Positions 35,174 to 45,581 are shown, counted from the first letter of the stretch. The stretch is DNA of 64,000 nucleotides from Pollenia angustigena (GCA_930367215.1 OV884056.1:89353285-89417284); one strand, 5' to 3'. The notes: generated by a model from the sequence alone, not told the origin. Numbers and translations: made by a program.

Positions 35174-35220
35174 TCCCGACGTTTCGTGAATTTTATGTTC
35201 ACTTCTTCAGGGGATTCGTC
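35174..35220 (-). ncRNA. Candidate hammerhead ribozyme motif of the Penelope element
   Basis: On the minus strand the order is CCC, CTGAAGA, GTGAA-loop-TTCAC, GAAAC, GTC, GGG. This fits the hammerhead core CUGANGA, stem II, GAAA and a GUC cleavage triplet, with CCC/GGG as stem I and a minimal stem III. Penelope-like elements are known to carry such minimal hammerheads. Activity is not shown. Confidence 0.55.
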
Positions 35221-35348
35221 TATTAATATAAAATAAAAACATCAACATTTAATAATACAATAAATTGAATGTAACTAACTTACATTAAAAAAACAATTTT
35301 GTATTACATTAATAAATTTTTAAATAATGAAAGCCACAGCTAGTGTCG

Positions 35349-35822
35349 TCATCTACTGTTTTTTAAAACAACTCTGTAACAGGCGCTTAAATTGTCAGTA
35401 TCTTCTTTTTTATTCATTGTTCTGTTTATTTTCTGTTGAATTCTTAAGCTCTCTGTAGTATATCTTTTTCTCACGTTATTTACCTTATCCAGTATTCTTA
35501 TGTTGTCAAAATCAGGTTTGTGTTTTGTTTGTAATATGTGTTGTGATAATGCAGTGCTTTCTTTGTTTTTGTTTATGTCTGAGTTGTGTTCTCCCATTCT
35601 TGTCTCCAGATTTCTCTTTGTCGTCCCAATTTCAACTAAATCACAGCTGTTGTTGTTGTCTCCCTTGCATGGTATTTCATACACTACATTATTTTGTTGT
35701 AGTTTGTTTATTGGCATTTTTGTATTTGTAAATATTGCACTTAATGTTTTGTTTGGTTTGTAAGCAAAGCTCATGTCATTATTGTCTATTGCGTTTTTTA
35801 TGTTTTTATTGTCCGTTTTTTT
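35349..35822 (-). pseudogene. Penelope GIY-YIG endonuclease, C-terminal fragment
   Basis: The frame is open from 35822 to the stop at 35349. After MSFAYKPNKTLSAIFTNTK it reads NNVVYEIPCKGD (VYxIPC, the start of the GIY-YIG domain), DLVEIGTTKRNLETRMGEH (the second motif with its Arg), STALSQHILQTKHKPDFDN and RILDKVNNVRKRYTTESLRI (with the conserved Glu). The usual YIG-like motif is EIG here. In Penelope elements this domain nicks the target for reverse transcription. It is truncated upstream by the insertion junction, so no full protein can be made. Confidence 0.85.
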
Positions 35823-36265
35823 AAATACCCACTTTCTGGAACCATAGATCTCCCTGAGTCCAAGCTTTATAACTAAAGTAAATGGTAAATTTCTTCTTCA
35901 ACACGTCGGTATATAAATCTGCCAAATCGGTTAAAAAATGGCAGAGTTATAACCGAAATACTGAATCCACAAAAATCACTCTTTTTATAATTAACTTTGT
36001 TAAAATATATATTTACAAGTTTATATAAATGTTTATATATATAAATATAACTTAAGTAAATGGTAAAATTCTTCCTTAACACGTCGGTATATAAAACTAT
36101 CAAATCGGTTAGACAATGGTAATTTATGAGTAAAATACTCCAAAAATGGGCTAAAAAACATCAACATTTTTATAAAAACCTAAATTTTAGGGCTGCCATA
36201 TGTCCTATGTATATGACTTATATACCAAAATGTCGGAAATTTGTATGAGTTATAACCGAAATACT

Positions 36266-36498
36266 GGGGTCTAATCACCGCATACGATATCGAGCAAAAT
36301 TCATCGAAATTATTTATTTTGGTATCTTGAAACTCGATATCGAACGAAATGTATTGAATTTGAAATAATAGCATTCGACATCGAGTAACTCGACATTACA
36401 TTTATCGAGTTTTCATTCGATACGCCAATGTCTATCGTATGCAAAAAAATTCAATAGTTTATTCGATACGATAGTATCGAATGCAGTGATTAGACCCC
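36266..36498. mobile_element. GGGGTCTAATCACYGCAT-ended MITE in the DINE-like repeat
   Basis: Inverted ends GGGGTCTAATCACCGCATA and GGGGTCTAATCACTGCATT, with CGATA/TATCG-rich arms. It interrupts ATACTGAATTCCC of the host repeat (compare ATACTGAATCCCC at 6854). CT is the likely 2-bp duplication, with one base of uncertainty because of the C run. Confidence 0.75.
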
Positions 36499-37087
36499 TG
36501 AATTCCCGAAAATTACTCTTTTTATACCCTTCACCGAAGGTAAAAAGGTATATACAATATTGATCCTACACCCCATAAAGTATATATATTCTGGGCCCTT
36601 ATGAAAAGCGAAGTTCAAAACCGGTTGTCTCTTATTTAAAAAAAAAAATATTTAGCAGTTTTATTTAGTTTTTGTCTTGTTGCTCTGTATTCTGCTCGCA
36701 CAATGGTGAAGGGTATATAAGATTCGGCACAGCCGAATATAGCACTCTTACTTGTTTAATATAAAAATGAAATTATACATCTAGTCTTATATTCCATTCA
36801 AAAAAAAAATCACTTGAAAAATTTTTGGTTGGTGGACTGTTTCTGGGATTTGCCCATATGCATTTTAGGCAGTTTAAATATCGCCTTAATTGAATACCGG
36901 TATTGATACCGATACGAAAATTAGTTGTTTGCATTAAATATCGGTATACGTATACCGTTTATTACCGTTATTATACCAGTGCAATCGTTTCGGTATTAAG
37001 AAATAATATAATTTTTCAAATGGGGAAAAAATAAGTTTCAACACTAGTGCTAATAAAAAATATGTTTGCTAACTTGACGGTCTATGC

Positions 37088-37424
37088 CCTGCAAAAAAAT
37101 ATTGGACCACCTGATCCATTTTGACTACTCCATGGACTGGTCCGATGTAATGCAAGCATGGACCATGTCATTGTTAAAAAGCGTTTGTAGTGAGCCGACA
37201 TATCCTCGTTTTTTAACTACATATTTTCGTTTTTAAACGACTTCAAAACTAATCGTCTTGTGTACACCATCGAGTAGTTTTAAAACTACTCCTTAGAAGT
37301 CCAAAGGTGGGTTATATGGTTCTGCCCTAGGACATCGTAATGTTAAAGAGACCATGTTTTTCCATACGTTTGGGTAGCCCTTGTGGGCTACTCTTCACAC
37401 GCGAGTTTAAAGTCCTATTATTTG
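37088..37424. mobile_element. Element X, second copy, 337 bp
   Basis: Begins GCAAAAAAATATTGGACC and ends with the complement of GCAAATAATAGGACTTT. Co-linear with 27551-30510 once the nested elements there are removed. It shows that the CAG element and hAT at 27637-30231 are insertions. Confidence 0.65.
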
Positions 37425-37633
37425 CATGGTGGTTGCAACACTGTTATTGTTTTGTTCCTTACTATGATAAACTAATAGAATGTAACATAAGTTCTACAAA
37501 AACATTTGCAGGACATTTTTAGGTGTGGTGTTTGACAATTTAAAACATAAAAGTTCAAGTATAAACATATTCGGTCAGCTTTCTAAGTGCCAAATACACT
37601 AATCAAAATACTCATCAAGCATTGTGGTAGTAC

Positions 37634-37916
37634 TAAAGCCTAGATTACACTATCTTACAAGTCTTACGTATTCCATAATACTTTGTGAGATAGAAATCTA
37701 ATGAGTTTTGTTGCGACTGTTAAAAAATCTAATGTAACATGACAGTTTGTGTTCAGACATTTTACAAAAAACGATGAAGTCGTATGGGATGTCGAACTTT
37801 TTTCTTAATACTTGTCATTTTCGTAATACATTGCATTCACACTATCACACTTTGTCATATTACTTGAGTTTTTGACATGTATTAATACAAAGTATAATAG
37901 TGTTATCTAGCCTTAA
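37634..37916. mobile_element. MITE-A with GCCTAGATTACACTAT ends
   Basis: Inverted ends AAAGCCTAGATTACACTATC and AAGGCTAGATAACACTATTA. Internal blocks (TACGTATTCCATAATACTTT, GAGATAGAAATC) recur in reverse orientation at 44250-44350. Partial ends of the family also lie at 38276-38310 and 38904-38945. Confidence 0.6.
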
Positions 37917-38337
37917 CTAGCGAAAATTTGTTTCTGATGTTGGATGCAAAATCAAAAAATTTAGATATGATGGATGTTATCATACATCCAGTATACGTAC
38001 ACAAGTAAATTTGCAATCATGCTAAGCATTTGACAAGTGAATTTGCGTTTTACTTTTAGTCGAAACCAAAATGTATATATGAATAATAAAATACACACAA
38101 TATATTTTTCTTTTTTTTTTAATTTTTTTTGTTTGTTTTGTTCATTTAATTGTAATACCGATATATACCGTTATAAAAGTTGCTTTACCGGTATACCGAT
38201 ACTGATATAATAAAAATACCGATACCGAAATAAGCAAAATTTAATACCGAAACCGATGCCGAAATTAGTTTTCAAAATACGTAAGACTTGTGTGATAGTG
38301 TAAAGCAGCTATAAAAGGTACTTTACGTTATCATGCA

Positions 38338-38807
38338 CACGCAGAGAAAAAACATGTTTAAATATGGTCATCTCCAACCAAACTGTTTTTAAAGAAAATT
38401 TTAAACATATTATGTTTAATATAACCATATTATTGTCAGCGATTACCATAGTATGGTTAAATTAGGCCTCCATCAAGAAGCCCCAGCCATATTATTGTTG
38501 CCTCCAAACATGTTATGATCAATAATAACTAAAATTTGTTAAGCACTTACAATAGCACAGTTGGTTTTCAACCATATTATGTTGCTCTTGGAAAAGGGGA
38601 AAATACTATTGTAAATTTAAAAACAAATTATTATTATATTTAACCATAACATTTTTAGAGGCAACCATAAAATGGTTGTGGGTTCCTGATGGAGGAATAA
38701 TTTAACCATAATATGGTTGTCGCTGACAAACATAATATGTTTAACATTTTCTTTGAAAATAGTTTGGTTGGAGGTGACCATATTTAAACATGTTTTTTCT
38801 CTACGTG
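38338..38807. mobile_element. Long fold-back element, 470 bp
   Basis: Arms of about 150 bp or more are inverted copies: CACGCAGAGAAAAAACATG and CACGTAGAGAAAAAACATG at the tips, with inner matches CTCCAACCAAAC and TTAACCATA-type blocks and CCTCCATCA near the centre. CA lies outside both tips (38336-38337, 38808-38809). Confidence 0.75.
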
Positions 38808-39310
38808 CAAGTTTAACGTATTTTGAGGCAAATAAGTATATGTTTTTTTTTTTTTTTTTTGAAAATTTGCAAGCAATAATAAAATCAGAGATGCATTTCC
38901 GTCAAAATACGTAAGACTAGTGTGATTGTGCAAAACGGCCTTAACCGATGTACATGAAATCCTTTGGTAAGGAAAGGGTTAAACAATTTCTGATGTTTGT
39001 GGTAGCTATTATCGCAAACCTTAATTTAAATATTGCATAATTGCCCAAAAAAGTTTATGCAACTTTATACCAGAGGAGTTCAGTGTTTGATGCGAATGGT
39101 CTTGCGAAAGTGCAAATTCAAAATATTGTAGCTTTTGTTTGGATTCCAACAACAAAATATAAAGAATTGCAATTGTTACATCATTGCTTTTGCGCAATGC
39201 TAAAACTGTTTACCTTTTTTTTTGCTACATGTATTGCGTTTACATAACTGATACTCGAACTGATGACATTTGTAAACAATAATTTAGAATCGTGAAACAA
39301 AACTTAAGAT

Positions 39311-39674
39311 ATGGAGCCGACAACTCTAAATAAAAAATTAAAAAGAGAAAACCCCAACAAAAAGTTGACGGCAGATGAAATAAAAACTGTTTTGGATTAT
39401 TTGGAGCAGTCAGAAAACATAGAGGTTAGTATTTAAGAGAAGTCCGTAATATTTCAAAAGCAATTCCTTTATTATTATTATTATTTAGACACCAAGAGCT
39501 CAAATGTTTTATAAAAAATTTATTGAAAGAAGCGGTATCGATCCAACCTGGGTATTAAAAGGTGGAAGGTACGATGCCTTAAGGCTTCTTACAAAAAGGG
39601 CAACGATTGGCATTAGTTCTATTAATGCTGAGATAATATTTTCTTTTGCACTGCTTCGTGGCATTTTAAAATAA
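39311..39674 (+). CDS. Candidate two-exon gene, short basic protein (possible host gene fragment)
   Basis: Exon 1 (39311-39424) runs from ATG to GAG with 38 codons: MEPTTLNKKLKRENPNKKLT, then ADEIKTVLDYLEQSENIE. It ends at a good donor, GAG|GTTAGT. A 64-bp intron (39425-39488) with a T-rich tract ends TTTAG. Exon 2 continues in phase: TPRAQMFYKKFIERSGIDPT, WVLKGG, then RYDALRLLTKR, to a TAA at 39672-39674. Exon size, intron length and phase are typical of flies. The charged helical text with a conserved-looking YKKF...W pattern recalls small SANT/MADF-like DNA-binding domains, but I do not recognise it firmly. A second donor-like GAAG|GTACGA at 39568 could end exon 2 earlier. Confidence 0.45.
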
Positions 39675-39853
39675 TTTCAGAAAATAATCAAACACCTTTT
39701 TGTAAATTTTCACCATCAATAATTCCGTAAAACAGCTGTTATCTAATTTGCATCTAGCATTGCACGGTTGCTTAAAATACCGCTCACTGTCAATGATAAA
39801 ATTATTGAACTACCAAACCGTTGCAACCTAAAACGCACCAAACATTGAATACC

Positions 39854-40227
39854 GCTACTATGTTCACTTTTGGGTTTTTAAAGTCGTTTAAACAAAACAT
39901 TGATTTAGCTAATCAAAGCCGTTCATATTGCATTTGAGATGATTAAGATGACCGATGTTTTAGAAAAAAACACACATTTTAATGATGAAAAATAATGGAT
40001 TTTTTAAAGACAAAATAAAAACATTAAGGAGAAATTGTGGGCGGCTGTGCACGTGAGAGGTACGTTCATTGTGGCCGATTCTACATTAGAGGTATGTTAA
40101 GTGGATTCTATGTGATTATTGAAGTGATTTAGTTGTAATCGTCTCGATTTTGATGTGATAAGAGCTTAATCACGTTCAAGTTGCTTAAACGCGTTTAAGA
40201 ACCCAAGTGTGAACATAGCATTAGCGC
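39854..40227. mobile_element. MITE with CTATGTTCACNCTTGGGTT ends
   Basis: Inverted ends CTATGTTCACTTTTGGGTTT and CTATGTTCACACTTGGGTTC, each followed by TTTAAA/TTAAACG words. Flanks do not give a clear duplication. Confidence 0.6.
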
Positions 40228-40305
40228 GTATATTTTGTATAATTTGCATAAATTAATAAATTATTATTACCAACGACACAATTTATGGTCTTTAACTTTG
40301 CCAAG

Positions 40306-40566
40306 TCTGAGTTCATACGGCTCATGTCTTATTGACAAGATTCTTCCTTTTTCTTCTTTGAACATGAATTGGCGTCCAAATGATTCATGTCATGTTGACA
40401 ACATGTGCTAATTTGATATTCAAAACAATAACAAAATTAAACAACGAACGAAAAAGCAAAACGTAAAGACAGTACATGCATCTGTTTACTCGTTTCTTTT
40501 CCCCTAGTCCCTCTCGCCTATAAAGTAGCAATCATGTCAATAAGACAAGAGCCGTATGAACACAGA
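40306..40566. mobile_element. MITE-C, 261 bp, CCAAG duplication
   Basis: Inverted ends TCTGAGTTCATACGGCTC and TCTGTGTTCATACGGCTC, with CCAAG on both sides (40301-40305, 40567-40571), a 5-bp duplication. A second copy is at 44466-44759. Confidence 0.75.
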
Positions 40567-40639
40567 CCAAGATTATTAATCATTTGCTCAGGTTCAAACA
40601 CATTGCTTCTAAAAACCTTAATTTTTTACATCGGTAAAC

Positions 40640-41330
40640 CGATTTTCAGTCAGCTAGTAAGCCAAGATCTTTTGGAAAGCCCAAACCTGGTCTTATATCA
40701 GTATTCCAGCTAACATTAAGATTTGAAATCTCGGTTAAGACACAACTTCTGCAATATACATAAAGACGCTAGAAAACTGAGAGTTCTTTTAACTTGGCAG
40801 AAATAGAAGTGCCGGCGAACTTCAATGTATGATGGAAAGAGTACATGCTTCTGCAGTCCAGCTTTATGACTATAAACTTTACAGGCTGTTGTATGTGTGC
40901 TCTCAAGTCCCCTAAGAGGTATGTATGGACCCCTTAAATGATATTTTATCTTATGGTATTATATCATCTGAAGAAATCGGGTCAATACCTGGAATTCGGC
41001 AGAGTCGAAAATTGATAGATCACTTGAGATCGGGGCTGACCAGAGATTCTAGTACCACGGGAGTCAATTGGCCCTAAAACTTCGTTCCCAGCTGACTATT
41101 GGTTGAAAACATTTCGGGGATCATGTGGTTTTGAACGAAAGTCGCGTTAAAGGAGATCTTAAAAAGTCCGCTTCAAGGGCTTAGTTAGGGAACTCTATTA
41201 GTACTGCTGCTATTCCACACATGCTGCTAGCAGGCCAAAAATCAGCGGAGTTTAGTCAGCACCAGCTCCTAAGCAAGGGTTATAAACTCAAATTGCAAAC
41301 TGTGTGTGCTGGTTGCGCTCTCAGATAGGA
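40640..41330. other. GC-richer stretch, unassigned; possible decayed coding sequence
   Basis: Composition is less AT-rich than the surroundings and both strands show fairly long open stretches broken by stops (for example minus-strand EADFLRSPLTRLSFKTT and SAEFQVLTRFLQMI). I could not match it to any family. It may be an old transposon or gene relic. Confidence 0.25.
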
Positions 41331-43483
41331 CATATTTTTTTAAAACTCAAAATAATATTTCATGTCCATTGTAATGCAGAATAACTCTAATCAATCCAAC
41401 GTTTTTTCCAGGACCCATAGTGATTTTAAATCTCATATTCAAAGTGTGAGAATTCATGCATACATATGTATGTACGTGTGTATAGGCATGTTGAAAAAAC
41501 AACAACAACGAAAATCAACAAATGCACCACTACTATTATGAAATACAATTTCAAATTCATTGCGTATGAGAATATGAATGTGGCATGAGAATATGAATGT
41601 TAATCCATACATCCAACCAACCAACAATTCTTCTATCCTTCCATCCATCCATCTATCCATTCATCTATTCACCCAGCCAGTCAGTCATTCGTTTGCGTTC
41701 ATAGAAATTCGCCGAAATAGAAATGAAAAATTTTAAAAACAGAAATTTCAACAGTAACAGTTTGCAAAAAAAAATTGTAAGTTTTTGCATCATAATGTTG
41801 CTTTAAAACATGATAAAATTTTCTTTGTTTCCCAGATATCGAGGTCTTTTGCTTTATCCCACTTCCCAGACAACTGTCCTGCCCAATGGTGACAATGTTA
41901 CAAAGTAAAGACAAATTTAAGCTAAAAATTCCAGTAACTTGAAGAGTTACTTGGAAAATAAGAGTTCCCTTGCCTTAACATTCTAAAGTACCTACAGTTG
42001 GGCATATTCAAATAAACATTTTATCCTTTATAATTGCTGAGTCTTTTATTTATGCTACAAGTAGCAGCAGCAGCATCAGCATCAGTTGTGGGGGATAGTT
42101 CTTTCTAGCAGATTCTTTGACGTTTTTCTCTGATTTTTTTTTTATTTCTTTTGTTGTTCACAAAAGTGTTATCCTACATTTGTCTTTTTAAAAGTAAAAA
42201 GGCATTTCATGCTTAGTAGACTCCCTTTTACACGTTGGTTTTTATTTTTTATTTCCACGTTGTTCTTTGCATTTTTACAAAGAGAATTTACTTTATTTTT
42301 TCTATACAAAAGACAAAACAAAAGTCGGAATGTTTTTTGCTCTGGCTTAAAGAACCAACAACTGTGGAGTATATTTTACATACGTGTTTTCTATTTAAAA
42401 GAAAATATAGAATAAAAAAAAACAAACACAAAATCACCAAGTTTTTTTTTATAGGAAACACTTGTTTTTGTAACTGTTTCATGTTGCATACAACAGCAGC
42501 AACAATAAATTGTGTTGTTGCAAGTGTAAGAAGATGCTAAACATAACTGGCGTTTTTATGTTCCTTCTCCTGTTTTTTTTTTCTTTATAAAAATGCCTTT
42601 CGTGCAAAAAAACTCTGTTTTCTGCTAAACTGCTTCATTTCTTTTTAATCTTAGGGAAAAAACACTTTGACATTGAAATTTTGTTTAACATCCTGTAAAT
42701 AAAATGCTTAAGGATGCATTTTTTTATTGCTTGTGTGTGTTTTTGTGCGTCTGCTTTGTACCTTCTTTTAACGTGTAAAAAGAAGCGAAAGCGGAGAAAT
42801 TTTTTACAGTTTTTTGGTTTTTGACAAAAAAAAATTTTTATATTTAAGCTACAGGGTAACTTAAATTGCTAGTACTAGGCTTAATTGGCCTTATTTTACT
42901 AAAATTATATTGAAGATTAACATTATTTTTAAAATCGTTTTAATTTTTTGACAGTGAATTGGGTGAACCGCCCCGCCCCGGTGGGTTAGTTGTTTTTAAG
43001 CTATTTATTAGTGTTTAATGTTTGGTACGCAAAAAATATCAAAATAAGAAAAGGTTATGCTACATTTTCATCAAAAATGTTTAAGAAATGACGACTAATA
43101 AAGTAAAGCAAGCAGCTCGAAATTTCGTTAGCAAACTTTCAATGTAGTGGCTGTAGAAACATTGAACAAATGTTTTCGAGCCTACTTATAAACATTGGTT
43201 GGATGAATTTTTCCTCTTTCCTACACTCACAATTATATTACAGTAACGGACTGTAGTTTATTTAAGAAATATTCCGTTCAGTCATTTTTAAATAAATAAA
43301 CATATACAATTCTAAGCAAATTTATTTTTAACTGATTCTAACAGTTATTAAAAAAATTAAGTGCATATTAATACGGATTTTCAGTTGCAGTTAATATTGT
43401 CCGTTGATTGAGTTAAATTCTTCTTTATGTTAAATTAAATAAAAATGAAATATAAAGCAACGAAAAGTTCATTTAATTTTTAC
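41331..43483. other. Simple-sequence-rich stretch with no recognised gene
   Basis: Contains an ATCC-type run (41638-41668), AGC/ATC runs (42064-42085) and many T runs. Overlapping frames on both strands at 42209-42540 are chance readings of AT-rich DNA. Confidence 0.3.
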
Positions 43484-43640
43484 TGTCAAAAATTCAACTG
43501 CGAATTCCGTAAAAAACAAAGGAATATTCAGTTATTTTATATAAATTAACTGTCAAAAAATTAACTTCATATTCCGTAAAAACAAATGAACATTCAGTTA
43601 TTTTATATAATTTAACTACCAAAAATTAATTTTTACTTAT
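43484..43640 (+). repeat. Tandem repeat, about 2.3 units of 66 bp
   Basis: The unit starts AACTGTCAAAAAATTAACTT and includes ATTCCGTAAAAAC and TTCAGTTATTTTATATAA; copies begin near 43484, 43548 and 43614. Confidence 0.6.
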
Positions 43641-43644
43641 CTAT

Positions 43645-43804
43645 AAAAAATGATTTGCTTGTTTTGAGTAATTGAATTGAAAGACTTAGTAGTCAACTTG
43701 TAAAAATCAAAATCTTTTGATTCAATCAATTGACAAGGCCATACACGCTTTGATTTGGACAAGAACCGCCTCAGTTGACAGTTTTATTGAATCGTGTATG
43801 GGCT
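43645..43804 (-). repeat. Dispersed repeat with GGCCATACACG palindrome
   Basis: AGGCCATACACGCTTTGATTT and, inverted at 43790-43804, GCCCATACACGATTC bound a 70-bp imperfect palindrome. The same palindrome and about 100 bp of flank occur in the opposite orientation at 49338-49520. Confidence 0.5.
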
Positions 43805-44170
43805 ACTTCATCCATATTCAATCCTGAATACGTACTTGAAATATTACGAAAATGAGATTCATTTAAGTAAAACTAAGATTGAATCAATCTCAAAATGCGC
43901 TTGATTCAAGTATTATAAAGTAGATTCAATCCCTGGTTCGTACTTGAAATAAACCAAAACTGAAATATTAAATAATATTATTTAAAGTTGGAATAGAATA
44001 TCTTCTAGTCCCTGCTACCTCGGTTCCTTCAAAAAGGTAATTATCAATTTTTAAAAAACTGTCATCTAAAATAACGTGCGTTTATACATACATACGTCCA
44101 ATACGTTTAAGAAAGTGATAAAAATAACGAACTGTAGCCTGCCCAAGTACAAACATTCAGTCGATAGTAA

Positions 44171-44233
44171 TATCGATATATCGATAGTGAAATCTGAACT
44201 ATCGATAAATATCGATAGTAGAAAATATCGATA
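44171..44233. promoter_or_regulatory. Cluster of five TATCGATA sites
   Basis: Perfect TATCGATA at 44171-44178, 44179-44186, 44200-44207, 44210-44217 and 44226-44233. TATCGATA is the Drosophila DRE bound by DREF, and CGATA clusters bind BEAF-32. The cluster may equally be the subterminal array of a transposon; function is not shown. Confidence 0.45.
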
Positions 44234-44355
44234 GTATCCCAGCACTAGTGTGAACCAAAAACCGTCATGTTAAATTAGATCTTTTGACAGTCGCATCAAA
44301 ACTCATTGGATTTCTATCTCACAAAGTATTATGGAATACGTAAGACTTGTTAGAT

Positions 44356-44871
44356 CTGTGACTTGGTGCTGAAATGGCCAATGTCAATATTTTTCTGTTT
44401 TGAGTTAATCGTTGCATTAGGTGTTTTCTCTTAACATCTTTGTTTTTTTTTAAGAAACAGCCAATTCTGAGTTCATACGGCTCTTGTCTTATTGACAAGA
44501 TTCTTCCTTTTTCTTCTTTGAACATGAATTGGCGTTCAAATGATTCATGTCATGTTGACGACATGCTTTTTATTTTGTATAGTCGTGCGTATGCATGTGT
44601 GCTTTTTTGATATTGAAAACAATAACAAAATTAAACAACGAATGAAAAAGCAAAACGTAAAGACAGTGCATGCATCTGTGTACTCGTTTCTTTTCCCTCG
44701 TCCCTCTCCCCTATAAAGTAGCAATCATGTCAGTAAGACATGAGCCGTATGAACTCAGACTAAGGGTTTTGCTAGCAAACTTCAGTAAGAACTATTCTCT
44801 AAAAACAATTTAATTTAAATTTTCTCAAAAGTAAATATTTATACATTGGCCCTTTTTGCACCAAGCCACAG
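44356..44871. mobile_element. MITE-B: CTGTGRCTTGGTGC ends, AGAT duplication
   Basis: Ends CTGTGACTTGGTGC and, inverted, CTGTGGCTTGGTGC, with AGAT duplicated (44352-44355, 44872-44875). Removing it restores CTTGTTAGATAGTGTAATC, matching CTTGTAAGATAGTGTAATC of the intact MITE-A. Confidence 0.75.
44466..44759. mobile_element. MITE-C second copy, inside MITE-B
   Basis: Ends TCTGAGTTCATACGGCTC on both sides; homologous throughout to 40306-40566 (TTCTTCCTTTTTCTTCTTTG, ATGATTCATGTCATGTTGAC). Flanks CCAAT and CTAAG are a weak match. Confidence 0.75.
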
Positions 44872-45005
44872 AGATAGTGTAATCTAGCCTTAAGAACTTA
44901 GTCACTTTTACAGCCGTAATTTACAGCTTTTATTCACAATTCAGTACTTTGATCAACACACTTCAATGTTTATAATTTTTTCCGCATGATGAGGTATCAT
45001 CTTAA

Positions 45006-45334
45006 AGCTGGAGATCCACACCACGCGTTCTCGCTTTTTCGCAGCATTCGCAGCTGTCAAAAAGGTAGAATCTGTGTAGTTATACGTAGTAAGTTACATG
45101 CACAAAAGCGTAGATGCCTTGAAGCGAAAAGTAGGTTTACTTTCTACTTTTGTAGGCGTCACAAGCAGCGTTCGAACAAATCAGCTGATTTTGACAAATT
45201 AAATTTTATTTTTACTTGTGCTGCTGCTGCTGCTACATAAAAAGCGTTGCATGTAACTTGAAACGAAGAACGCAAGTTAGGTTAGAAAAGCATGCGCTGC
45301 GTGGAGGCGAAAACTTGTGGTATGGACCTCCAGC
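45006..45334. mobile_element. TTAA-flanked MITE, 329 bp
   Basis: Inverted ends AGCTGGAGATCCACACCACG and GCTGGAGGTCCATACCACAA with TTAA directly outside (45002-45005, 45335-45338), as for piggyBac or Kolobok elements. It holds a CTG run at 45221-45235 that gives the Ala run in a frame at 44986-45240, which is not a gene. Confidence 0.7.
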
Positions 45335-45345
45335 TTAAGCTCTGA

Positions 45346-45496
45346 TGCTGGGTTCACTCAGTGCAATCTACGTGCAATCTGTTTCAATGCAACCGCAAAA
45401 TATCAAAGCGTTTTGATGTTAAAGCAATCTAGAATGAATGACAATTAATTTAATTCACTAGATTGCGTAAATGAGTTGCATAGTGTGTACCCAGCA
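45346..45496. mobile_element. Short MITE, 151 bp, TGA flanks
   Basis: Inverted ends TGCTGGGTTCACTCAGTGCA and TGCTGGGTACACACTATGCA with TGA outside both (45343-45345, 45497-45499). It starts 8 bp after the previous MITE's TTAA. Confidence 0.6.
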
Positions 45497-45581
45497 TGAC
45501 GTTTAGATGGCTCTAGAACGTATGCCCCCTAACGTCTATTTTCTTAATTAAACTTATGCATGTATATTTACATATTAACAT

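Larger units (their letters stand above)
35030..35822 (-). mobile_element. 5'-truncated Penelope-like retroelement
   Basis: Contains the end of a Penelope protein with its GIY-YIG endonuclease, a 3' region with a hammerhead-ribozyme-like motif (35174-35220) and a terminal A run (T run on the plus strand, 35031-35053). It interrupts the DINE-like repeat at an A/T run. The reverse transcriptase domain is missing. Confidence 0.75.
34376..36757 (+). repeat. DINE-1/Helentron-like composite repeat with 3' hairpin end
   Basis: Opens TATACCCTTCACCGAAGG...GGGTATA, followed by TTTGTCATTCCGTTTGTA, CCGTCTGTCCGTCTGT and the AAAACCACGACTACCTCTAA block. A second head lies at 36525-36555. It ends GATTCGGCACAGCCGAATA (a hairpin) then CACTCTTACTTG, a hairpin plus CTTG end suggestive of a Helitron/Helentron 3' terminus. 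A Penelope copy (35030-35822) and a MITE (36266-36498) are inserted in it. The family name is inferred from structure. Confidence 0.6.
36880..38275. repeat. Element with CCGGTAT/ACCGATA arrays at both ends
   Basis: The left arm (36890-37000) and right arm (38152-38275) are dense in TATCGGTATACCGG-like words in opposite orientation and end near TAATTTCGG/GAAATTAG. Between them lie a copy of element X (37088-37424) and a MITE (37634-37916). The exact ends are not resolved. Confidence 0.45.
44247..44894 (-). mobile_element. MITE-A copy split by a nested pair of MITEs
   Basis: Sequence at 44250-44350 is the reverse complement of 37640-37760, and resumes AGTGTAATCTAGCCTTA at 44876-44894. Between the parts lies the 516-bp element at 44356-44871. 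Confidence 0.65.

Noticed and set aside
42209..42540. Overlapping frames on both strands
   Set aside because: Phe/Tyr/Lys-rich readings of T-rich DNA, typical of chance.
44986..45240. 84-codon frame with an Ala run
   Set aside because: The run comes from a CTG/GCT microsatellite inside a TTAA-flanked MITE.
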